Source: Promethearchaeota archaeon (GTDB lineage Archaea > Asgardarchaeota > Thorarchaeia > Thorarchaeales > Thorarchaeaceae). Taken from it: a stretch of DNA of 64,000 bases. Shown here piece by piece: positions 55,901-62,946 of the stretch. The notes beneath the pieces are model-generated. The model ran no database searches. It was not told the origin of the DNA and saw nothing but the letters and a program-made list of their open reading frames with translations. Location: positions 1 through 64,000 of the forward strand of contig WJMJ01000148.1 in NCBI GenBank assembly GCA_014728035.1, in the 5' to 3' direction. The number at the start of each line of letters is the position of its first letter. Within the stretch, counting starts at the first letter, position 1. Made by a program: the position numbers and the translations under genes.

Positions 55901-58042
55901 GAAACACTATATACTGAACATGGAGCGAATCTTACTATCGTGATTCATGATCCAATTCATGATATAGACATGTCTGCAATAGGAAACGACTTCACCTGTA
56001 AAATACTATTCTGGCAAATTTCAAATACTGACCTATCTGGGTCTGGAGAGATAAATCTAATAGAAGATGATGGTTTACCAAATACCTACAATATTTCACT
56101 TGATGTCCCTATCGGTGCTGACTATGGAATTCATCAAGGATACATATTTCTGCAATCCTATAACTTGACCATTCCTTATAGTTACAATGTAGTAGCTAAT
56201 TTGACAGGAAATGCAGGTGCCATTCATACAATCGTTGATGGAGCAGGTGACCAGCTTCAACCATTTGATGCACCAATGTATGGTTGCATGGAGTCAGATC
56301 CAGATGACTGGGACTTTCGAAGTTTCGTGATTTACAATCCAAACACTGCAGCTAGTAATCTTGCTGCTCGTGTAGAATGGCCAACCTTAGACAACAATAT
56401 GACAGTTGAGATATTGACCAGCTCAGGTCAAACTATTGCTGAAAATGGTATAGGTGAGCCCTATAGTACAGGAGTCATCACAGATTCTCTAGACACCCCA
56501 GAGGGATATTACTATATCCTCATTCATGCAACAGAACTCAGTGGTTTCATTGAAAAACCAGCTAACTATACTTTAGAAGTCATGTGGTACGACCTTTTGC
56601 CCGATGAGGAGCCGATTCTCCAATGGAAATCGAATGACCAGCCCAGTTTCACCCAGATAATGGATGAGGATAATTTAGTTGGAGACCATGTGATTATTAA
56701 TGCAACCTACCCAGAATTTAACCTTGTAAATATGCCAGAATATGAGATTACAGAAATCTCTATGAATTTGTATTCTGGTTTGTACAAGACAGAGTTTGGA
56801 AACCTTGTTATTCCAAGTCCTAATTATGATCCGTTCAGTGGAATAATTGACACAAGCCAGTTTGCTTGGGAATACATTTCTGGTATTAAAGAGAATGAAA
56901 TAGTAGATATAACCTGTGAATTCAACAATGAAGATTCAGATATAATGGTTTGGTGGCAAGACACCGATAGTTCATCATGGAGCTTTGTGAATAATCTTGT
57001 GGGAAATTCTATGAATACTTCAAACAACCCGGAGTCGGGACAATTCATTGCTAATCGTGATGGCACACTTGCAATCGGAATCTTTGACTTTAGTAAGGAC
57101 GCAGGTACCTATTTGGTTAGCGTAGATACTCGTAGGGGATTCACAGAAACTGCCGATTCTCGAACACTTATGGTAGACTCCTATAGGACTCTAGGGAATG
57201 GTGTCTATGGAATTCAAATAACAGCTAGAACTGGAACAAACAACGTATTATCCTTCTCTCTAAGCTCAATTAATATAACTAATTTCTTTGCTCCTGAGAT
57301 ATCCAACCTAGTTATTACTGGCGAAGATGTAAAAACGGTAGAATGGGATATATCGGACCGTAACGCAGATGACGAGCATATCTATGATATCTATTTGTCA
57401 CAAGATGATGGTTTGAGTTTTCAACTGCTAAATTCTGATTTCAAAGGTAGCCAATATATCTGGGATTCAACCGGTTTCTTATCCCGTGAGAATTACATCA
57501 TAAAGATAGTAGCTTTTGATAATTCCACGACCTATCGGCCTTTGGGTTATGCTATTTGGCCAGGTCTTACTGATACTATAATTTCAGACAAATTCAGTGC
57601 AGGAACAGTTATTCCTGCAGCTCCTATAATAGACCATCCGTCAGATATCACATTTGAAAATGGTACAATTGGGAATTTTCTTTCATGGCATCTCGAAAGT
57701 GACATTCCAGATAGCTACGTATTGACTCTTAATGGTGATATGCTCCTATCTGGAAACTGGGATGGATCAAACATTTCCATAATACTGGACTGGCTAAGTC
57801 CAGGTTCATATATATTTGAGCTAACTGTAAATGATACAGTAGGCCAGAGTGTTAGTGATTCAGTGAATGTAATAGTAACAGCTGACGGAACTGATACATC
57901 AACAAGTACAACAACTGAAACTACAACTACGACGACAAATCCTGAAATCGTAGACCCAGTCATGATGCTCGTAATCATTGGTGGAGGAGTAGGAATCATT
58001 GCTATCATTGTAGTCATTATATCCCTACGTAAGAGAGGTTAA
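52991..58042 (+). CDS. Giant secreted subtilisin-like (S8) protease
   Basis: The 1683-residue protein has a signal peptide (residues 7-27), a pro-domain to about residue 180, then the S8 triad D197 (HVDTG), H469 (FDHGTHGT) and S700 (SGTSQAAP). Between Asp and His lies an insertion of roughly 230 residues, including a DIDGDGIDDF calcium-type loop and a Trp-rich segment. Ordinary S8 enzymes have about 30-40 residues there. The C-terminal half is beta modules followed by a Thr-rich linker, a helix and a RKRG tail. GAGGA lies before the ATG. It likely degrades large substrates outside the cell; whether the insert binds a substrate or acts as an inhibitor is unknown. Confidence 0.88.
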   Translation: MTTLRKSILFLVTILFMSSILLVNPITTTHDSVTKESTEISEDIKEIQDYYNKVKSPEFTPEVHHLLTSWQNGEDVSDSLIMQDGKPSITIYGTNQMSFTEVEQKVELTWKADLKALRVVKAYLPSSDAIEEILTIEGVTTISANELSDTSNDLIKNLNTVSEIEPGLDMEQVREIVKSSATYTRYTGEGVTIGHVDTGCDFGHPALQHAYHQDSFDPSGFSLVPTITNANTTEIIDTEDWLLYGNILTYENEGKIYINTTDWDPWVNNQGSARSLMGLLPPYGDGYPYGSNVGFVGVYEWAWEINNASEFVATELWKDWEIPSSITGNISLGWVFQQRQNPYTKMFAPALLFQEGNEWNLVIDWEGAEGWTAFWNGGMYWESLDLNNTVDRTKITDLFDWSFADDYADGDIYNLSNPIVAEDIDGDGIDDFSLGALSWTYDADTWFQDEKMFKGFRSDGEAFALYFDHGTHGTATAAHIAAKDNLGTFYDEDNERYTNLTGIAPDAKILSVSTLTTGVDYGGYLWICGFDYNETTDRFYYNATSTHQADLTSNSWGWITEPSSEFNYISMTWTILSVPDYLDASYPGVLHVFSAGNEGAGFMTGGPPGCSPGVLTVGASTASEWLGYLYGDTQPYSNGLANFASKGPNFSGYPKPDVVAPGFADFSANPWYSQYLGQYYYPSPYGYVPTANTTLFSGTSQAAPIAAGVAALVVEAAASTLAPSRIKTILQSSAGDLGYGPATQGFGLVNAEEACDFADGSGGFIGETIDSFNNVAEQLDNAYDYWGVFPISSITGTVLESQSSEHPRNMDDASIYFGLVMPTDTVTVNYKVYNAGNVTPEDATGTTYSAGEYTLAESYSFQGQTFSYNDTVVTDSQMYGWYNLSYSVNNPLFDVALNQYNYMTIVISFNASDVAGYEPWSFLYDWTDSNGDEMPNQYNQSTGIGDELDRLGSASDPSNINMMPYAVRSSETLYTEHGANLTIVIHDPIHDIDMSAIGNDFTCKILFWQISNTDLSGSGEINLIEDDGLPNTYNISLDVPIGADYGIHQGYIFLQSYNLTIPYSYNVVANLTGNAGAIHTIVDGAGDQLQPFDAPMYGCMESDPDDWDFRSFVIYNPNTAASNLAARVEWPTLDNNMTVEILTSSGQTIAENGIGEPYSTGVITDSLDTPEGYYYILIHATELSGFIEKPANYTLEVMWYDLLPDEEPILQWKSNDQPSFTQIMDEDNLVGDHVIINATYPEFNLVNMPEYEITEISMNLYSGLYKTEFGNLVIPSPNYDPFSGIIDTSQFAWEYISGIKENEIVDITCEFNNEDSDIMVWWQDTDSSSWSFVNNLVGNSMNTSNNPESGQFIANRDGTLAIGIFDFSKDAGTYLVSVDTRRGFTETADSRTLMVDSYRTLGNGVYGIQITARTGTNNVLSFSLSSINITNFFAPEISNLVITGEDVKTVEWDISDRNADDEHIYDIYLSQDDGLSFQLLNSDFKGSQYIWDSTGFLSRENYIIKIVAFDNSTTYRPLGYAIWPGLTDTIISDKFSAGTVIPAAPIIDHPSDITFENGTIGNFLSWHLESDIPDSYVLTLNGDMLLSGNWDGSNISIILDWLSPGSYIFELTVNDTVGQSVSDSVNVIVTADGTDTSTSTTTETTTTTTNPEIVDPVMMLVIIGGGVGIIAIIVVIISLRKRG

Positions 58043-58051
58043 ATAGAATCT

Positions 58052-58075
58052 AAGGGCATCAACATAATTGCCCTT
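58052..58075 (+). terminator. Terminator of the giant subtilase gene
   Basis: AAGGGCA-TCAACATAAT-TGCCCTT has a seven-base stem and is followed by TTTCTTTTTTATTT, ten bases after the stop codon. It matches a hairpin plus T-tract terminator. Confidence 0.7.
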
Positions 58076-58199
58076 TTTCTTTTTTATTTAATGGGACTCA
58101 TAGAAGACAAACCTGAAGAACTAATTACTTCGTCCAATCCTGAAAGTTACTCGGTTTTATTATTCATACTAGTTAAAAGGGAAACATACTGTCATAGAG

Positions 58200-58832
58200 A
58201 TGGAAGTATTCGATATGGTAGAAGAAATTACCATTTGGGCAGATACAAAGAAGAGTGCAAAAGTTGTTGAGAATTTCCCCGCAAACACTACATCAATAGA
58301 CCTCAGCGACAGAAGAATTGCATCATTGGACCCAGAGATATTCAAAGAGTTTCCAAAGTTGGAAGTACTAACCCTCTCTGGAAATGAAATATCAAGTATT
58401 GATCTAACCTACATTGGAGAAGCAGAAAATCTAGTCGAATTATCACTCAATGCAAACGAAATTGACATAATCGATTTATCTCCTCTATCAGGTCTAGAAA
58501 ATCTGACCCATCTAGGTCTTTCATTCAACAGGTTGAAAACGGTCAATCTTGGACCCTTGAGTAAATGCAAAAGTCTCAAGGCATTACACCTGTATGATAA
58601 CAAGATAGACTCCATTGATCTCATGCCACTTGTTAAATGTAAGAAGCTTAGAAATCTTACACTACAAAATAATCCATTGAAGACCCTCGATATCACTGCA
58701 TTATTTAGATGCAAGACACTTGTTCAATTCGGAATTGACGATGAGGTGAAACTAACTGCTGATAAAAAGTACAAGGATAAGAAAATCCCCTATGGTCTGA
58801 AAGGATTCAAGAGCAGAATTGAATGGATTTGA
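58200..58832 (+). CDS. Leucine-rich-repeat protein, SDS22-like
   Basis: The 210-residue protein is a single run of LRRs of the 22-24 residue kind: LEVLTLSGNEISSIDL, LVELSLNANEIDIIDL, LTHLGLSFNRLKTVNL, LKALHLYDNKIDSIDL, and LRNLTLQNNPLKTLDI. A capping helix precedes them and a basic tail follows. Such SDS22-like proteins bind other proteins, in eukaryotes for instance phosphatase subunits. No signal peptide or membrane helix is present, so it is cytoplasmic. ATG at 58200 is used; a second ATG at 58215 could serve. It stands alone after the subtilase. Confidence 0.85.
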   Translation: MEVFDMVEEITIWADTKKSAKVVENFPANTTSIDLSDRRIASLDPEIFKEFPKLEVLTLSGNEISSIDLTYIGEAENLVELSLNANEIDIIDLSPLSGLENLTHLGLSFNRLKTVNLGPLSKCKSLKALHLYDNKIDSIDLMPLVKCKKLRNLTLQNNPLKTLDITALFRCKTLVQFGIDDEVKLTADKKYKDKKIPYGLKGFKSRIEWI

Positions 58833-58890
58833 GTGATGCTTGTATAGTATCCCGTAATAAACGGCACAGAAGACTTAAGAATCTGTTCAA

Positions 58891-59568
58891 GTGAGAATGA
58901 TACTGGTATCACGCTTGAGCGAAGAAACTATCCTAACAAAGATTGGAATAATACTCGAAAGAATAGGAACACTTAGAATTCTTACTGTATTTGCTACACT
59001 TGTTTTGGGAATAGGGGGTTTCATTGCTCAAGATTTTTGGACACTGACCAGTCCGCCTAACGAAGTTACATCCGAGTTATTCTATCTACCACAGATTGTG
59101 TCAGTATATCTTCTAGCGATTATTGGTACCACTGTCTTTACGATAATCGGATATATTGGTAAGATTATTGCAAAAGGAGATCTTATGACAATCATATTCA
59201 TGGTCTTGTTCTTTCTTCCAGCTTTCTATGCTACCCAATCGTTGGGGATTCTCTTTTCACCTGAAGCAATGTCTCTGGAGATTGATTTCGAGCTGTTCGA
59301 AACAATTACATCTTCAGTCTATTCAGCAACTGGAACTCTTTATCTCGCATTTACAATTCTTGGACTTGGCAGAGCAAGTAATAAGAAAACAAGAGTCCCA
59401 GGTTTACTTACAACAATATTCTCATTTATTGCAATGATACAAATGGGGTATACATTTATGCACAATCCTAATGCTGCATTTGTTCATATTTCATTACTAA
59501 CAGCAGTTCCAGCATTCATTGGACTATTCCTTATAGAGAAACGATTTCTATTTGAGGAACAGGACTAA
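58891..59568 (+). CDS. Hypothetical membrane protein with six helices
   Basis: A 225-residue integral membrane protein with about six hydrophobic segments (residues 30-45, 65-90, 100-120, 140-158, 170-190 and 195-215). An EQD tail ends it. No family is recognised; the layout is that of a small integral membrane protein of the DUF type. GTG 58891 and ATG 58897 are both possible starts. It precedes the flavoprotein gene by 36 bases and may be cotranscribed with it. Function cannot be inferred from sequence. Confidence 0.6.
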   Translation: MRMILVSRLSEETILTKIGIILERIGTLRILTVFATLVLGIGGFIAQDFWTLTSPPNEVTSELFYLPQIVSVYLLAIIGTTVFTIIGYIGKIIAKGDLMTIIFMVLFFLPAFYATQSLGILFSPEAMSLEIDFELFETITSSVYSATGTLYLAFTILGLGRASNKKTRVPGLLTTIFSFIAMIQMGYTFMHNPNAAFVHISLLTAVPAFIGLFLIEKRFLFEEQD

Positions 59569-59604
59569 GCAAAATCTATACCAAACAGAACAAAGGAAAG
59601 AGTC

Positions 59605-60315
59605 GTGATAAACATGAAAATTCTCATCGTTAATGGAAGTCCCCGCGGTACTAGAGGAGCAACCTTTGGTGTTGTCGAGTACTTCATGAAGGGGGCGAAA
59701 GAAGCAGGTGCATCAGTGGATGTACTTCATCTAACTCAGTATAAAATCAATCATTGTACTGGGTGTTTTTCATGCTGGACTAATACTCCTGGAAAATGCA
59801 TTCATAAAGATGACGTAGAAAATCTATTTCCAAGATTAGATGTAGATTTGCTTGTGCTTGCAACGCCTGTATACGTCGATGGTATGACAGGTCTGATGAA
59901 GAATTTTCTAGATCGATTAATTCCATTATCAAGTGGGAAAGTAGAAATAGTAAATGGTCATTCGAGACATCCTAGCAGATATGGAAAGAAACATGGCGAA
60001 AGAAAGCTTGCACTAATTTCAGTATCTGGATTTCCAGAGTTGGATAACTTTGATCCACTCGTCAAACATGTAGAAGCAGTTGCAAAAAATATGCAAAGCG
60101 AATTTGTAGGTGCTATACTGAGACCCAATGCATGGATAATCCCACATATGCTTGAGAGGAATGCTCCCGTTGAAGATATCATTGAAGCAGTCGTGCAATC
60201 TGGTAAAGATATCGTACAGCATGGAGAATTTGATAGAAACACTCTCAATATCATTTCAAGAGAAATCATGCCTGCTGAAAAGGTTGCAGAGCTAATCAGT
60301 CAGGGTTTTCAATAG
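59605..60315 (+). CDS. NADPH-dependent FMN reductase / iron-sulfur flavoprotein-like
   Basis: The 236-residue protein has the flavodoxin-fold start MKILIVNGSPRGTRGATF, whose SPRG loop binds the FMN phosphate. CTGCFSCW-x-x-TPGKC follows near residue 50, the Cys cluster that in Isf-type flavoproteins binds a [4Fe-4S] cluster. A conserved ATPVYVDGMTGLMKNFLDRL segment holds the FMN ring. The family passes electrons from NAD(P)H or ferredoxin to small acceptors. The start is GTG 59605 (AAAGGAAAG six bases upstream) or ATG 59614. It may share a transcript with the preceding membrane protein. Confidence 0.85.
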   Translation: MINMKILIVNGSPRGTRGATFGVVEYFMKGAKEAGASVDVLHLTQYKINHCTGCFSCWTNTPGKCIHKDDVENLFPRLDVDLLVLATPVYVDGMTGLMKNFLDRLIPLSSGKVEIVNGHSRHPSRYGKKHGERKLALISVSGFPELDNFDPLVKHVEAVAKNMQSEFVGAILRPNAWIIPHMLERNAPVEDIIEAVVQSGKDIVQHGEFDRNTLNIISREIMPAEKVAELISQGFQ

Positions 60316-60332
60316 GCGACGGATAGAATATT

Positions 60333-60914
60333 TCATCCTCTAAACAACAATGCTGCAATCGGAACAGACACTATCATTTGCACAATGAATAGTAAAAATG
60401 TCAGTTTCCAATTTAGTCCAAGATTCTCGTGATATCCAATAATCATGATATACAAATAAAATCCATCTATCAGAATATGAATGATTCCAATAATAATAGG
60501 GTCCAAACCACCAAAGATAAGTAGCGATATCCAATCAAAACTTAACAACAGAGGGAAAGTAGCTAGATTTGCTATTCCACTTACGTTCAAGATTTTATCA
60601 ATATCATTTGATTTAGATAACATCTGCAAAATAACATGTACAAGAGATCCATTAATGAACAATATTGCAATTGAAACAATTGGATATATGAAAACCATGA
60701 TTTTATAGTATTCATCTGTTGGCCAAAAGATTATGAACGAGGGAGGTTCTGGTGAGCGTCCAAGAAATACTAGAGGAAGAAAGAACAGAATTGAAGTAGC
60801 TATACCTCTCAAAAGATATGCTTTTACACTGAAGATTGCTTTTTTATCTGCAATAACGGTAAAGGTTTCTCTTGGTGTTCGATAGATGCATTTCCATGCT
60901 TCCACTAGATTCAA
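60333..60914 (-). CDS. Yip1-family membrane protein
   Basis: The 193-residue protein has five hydrophobic helices and a short cytoplasmic N-terminus with EAWKCIYRTPRETF, the start seen in archaeal and bacterial Yip1-domain proteins. The middle carries VHVILQMLSKSNDIDKILNVSGIANLATFPLLL, which matches the family's conserved central part. Yip1 proteins shape membranes and bind Rab GTPases in eukaryotes. Members occur in archaea and bacteria with unknown function. It converges on the flavoprotein gene (17 bases apart). No partner gene is nearby. Confidence 0.7.
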   Translation of the reverse strand: MNLVEAWKCIYRTPRETFTVIADKKAIFSVKAYLLRGIATSILFFLPLVFLGRSPEPPSFIIFWPTDEYYKIMVFIYPIVSIAILFINGSLVHVILQMLSKSNDIDKILNVSGIANLATFPLLLSFDWISLLIFGGLDPIIIGIIHILIDGFYLYIMIIGYHENLGLNWKLTFLLFIVQMIVSVPIAALLFRG

Positions 60915-60958
60915 GATGATACACCGAAATTAGAAGGATTTGGAAAATATGAACTTGC

Positions 60959-61174
60959 CTATTCCTCTGGAACAAAACCATCGGCTTTTTTATCAGCTAG
61001 TCGTTTCTGCAGAAAATCAATTGCAGCTTGATGATTACTGAATTCCCTTGATGCTTGGTGTCCCCTTGTACCAATTCGTCCAAAGCGAATTGTAACAGCC
61101 TTACCGTGAACTTGCGCACTCCAAAATTGGTTTGTAGTTTTGTTGATATACCTGACCGTCTTTGTTTCACTCAT
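60959..61174 (-). CDS. Stand-alone WGR-domain protein
   Basis: A 71-residue protein consisting only of a WGR domain: a strand KTTNQFWSAQV, the conserved GRIGTRGHQASREF (WGR-type central motif with IRFGRIG) and a NHQAAIDFLQKRLADKKADGF helix. In eukaryotic PARPs, WGR binds DNA ends; free-standing bacterial and archaeal versions are common but little studied. It lies 44 bases before the Yip1-like gene on the same strand. Its function, perhaps DNA or protein binding, is unknown. The remaining gap to 61434 contains only promoter-like AT-rich sequence. Confidence 0.85.
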   Translation of the reverse strand: MSETKTVRYINKTTNQFWSAQVHGKAVTIRFGRIGTRGHQASREFSNHQAAIDFLQKRLADKKADGFVPEE

Positions 61175-61433
61175 GAATCGCTGGCCCCATAATGATATTT
61201 CACAAACTAACTAAAGAACTCACCTATACCTAAGTTCCTGCTTGATTTGCTCCACATATCCAAACAAATGTTTGTATCAGGCATGAATCCGATCCGATGA
61301 TTCTAATCAGTTCAACCGGAATCCAATGAGAGGAAGAAATGAACACTTAGTATAATCCTAGTTTTCTACTCGAATCTTCGTTACGTTGTTCTATACACCT
61401 TTTAATCGAATTTGTGTAGATAGCTGGAGCATT

Positions 61434-62825
61434 ATGATTCGAAAATTCTTTACCATAATTTTCTTACTTACATTTCTTATTCCTTTCTTTCCACCTGAGA
61501 TTTCAAGTGTAAATGATTCTAGGGCAATGCAGACTGACTATGAATCACAAATTGCATTTGAAGAATGTACTTCTATAATCGTCACAGGTTCAGCAGCTAA
61601 GGATGGTAGAGCAATCCTCATGAAGACCAGAGACTCAGCACAGACCATTAACGTTCCAGTATATCATCCTGCAACAGATGATACCTATGCTTTCGTTGCT
61701 GTAAACTCGATGTGGATGGGAATCAATGAAAAAGGGTTAGCAGTTATGAACACTGCAATGCCTGCACTATCGGATAATGCAGATCTTGGTTCTTTAAATG
61801 GAATTGTAAACAGAAGGATATTGGAGAGGTGTTCGAACATTAGTGATGTTCTAAGGCAACTTAGAGCAAAGGATAATCCGATAATAGATACATCAGTGGG
61901 AACTATTGCGTCTTGTATCGGATTAGTAGATGCAAATGGGGAAGGAGCATTTTTAGAAACTAGTAATACATTTTCGTCAATTGAATACGTGATAGATGGA
62001 TTTCAATCACGAGCAAACCATCCGCGTACATATCCAGGCCTCGCTAGTGGACCTAGCGGCAGGGATCAATATGCGTTAGATGCTCTGAATGCAATCTATA
62101 CGGTAGAAGGAGAGATTTCATGGCAAGATGTGGCACAAAACGTTTCGAGATACGTAAACAACAAGGAATTGGGAGAGACTGTATTTTCGATTTCAGGAGA
62201 AATATGTAATCAAAATACTGTCGCAGCTATGGTCGCCGTATCGGGAGATGATAGATACGATGGAGCTCTGAACGCTATCTGGTGTTCTTATGGTCGAACA
62301 CCTATCGTGAGTGTATTTTTACCTTCAATAGTCGCTGCGGGTTCAACACCAACAATTTTGAACGATATGTATTCTTATACTGAAGAGAAGAGAGATTATG
62401 CTTCTCAAGATGGGATATTGTATAATCCACGAGTAGTTGAAGAAATACAGGATTACGCTTTTTCAGCAGAAGATTACACTTTTGAACAATATGATAGACT
62501 CATGGAAAAAATTCCAGTTGGATTATCACAGTCAGATTTACAAGCTACAACATCAGATTTCATCGATCTTACTGTAACGGTTGGAGCTGATATGTATGTC
62601 AATGAAACCGAAAGTCTTCCAGAGTATGCAACTTCATTTGATATTACCATTCCACCTTCAAATCTGGTGACCTCAGTAACTTCTAGTTCAACCACAACTA
62701 CTTCAGGAAACTCAAATAATACCCCAATTGGAACAGATGCTCTTGGATATATTGGGGCTACTATTGGAATTGGAGTAATTTCAGTCATAATCATTGCTCT
62801 CTACAAGAAGTGGAAAACTACCTAG
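61434..62825 (+). CDS. Secreted Ntn-hydrolase of the penicillin-acylase/C45 type
   Basis: A 463-residue protein from ATG 61434 (upstream GGAG). It begins with a signal peptide (RKFFTIIFLLTFLIPFFPP). Cys45 in EECTSIIVTGSAAKDGRAILMKTRDS is the likely nucleophile, exposed after the first residues are cut off. The SMWMGINEKGLAVMNTAM strand and a GTIASCIGLVDANGEGAFLE segment complete the N-terminal-nucleophile hydrolase fold. Relatives cleave amide bonds in penicillin V, bile salts or N-acyl signals. A Ser/Thr-rich linker, one helix and a KKWKTT tail anchor it outside the cell. Substrate is unknown; an N-acyl amide is plausible. Confidence 0.8.
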   Translation: MIRKFFTIIFLLTFLIPFFPPEISSVNDSRAMQTDYESQIAFEECTSIIVTGSAAKDGRAILMKTRDSAQTINVPVYHPATDDTYAFVAVNSMWMGINEKGLAVMNTAMPALSDNADLGSLNGIVNRRILERCSNISDVLRQLRAKDNPIIDTSVGTIASCIGLVDANGEGAFLETSNTFSSIEYVIDGFQSRANHPRTYPGLASGPSGRDQYALDALNAIYTVEGEISWQDVAQNVSRYVNNKELGETVFSISGEICNQNTVAAMVAVSGDDRYDGALNAIWCSYGRTPIVSVFLPSIVAAGSTPTILNDMYSYTEEKRDYASQDGILYNPRVVEEIQDYAFSAEDYTFEQYDRLMEKIPVGLSQSDLQATTSDFIDLTVTVGADMYVNETESLPEYATSFDITIPPSNLVTSVTSSSTTTTSGNSNNTPIGTDALGYIGATIGIGVISVIIIALYKKWKTT

Positions 62826-62946
62826 CTATAAGATGAAATGAATATTCTGGGAGATTCCAAGTTCTTGAACTAAACGAAAAGTCAAAGAAATTTATGATGG
62901 AAGAAAACCTATCAAATCTAAAGATATACTTCAGTTAAATAGATAA

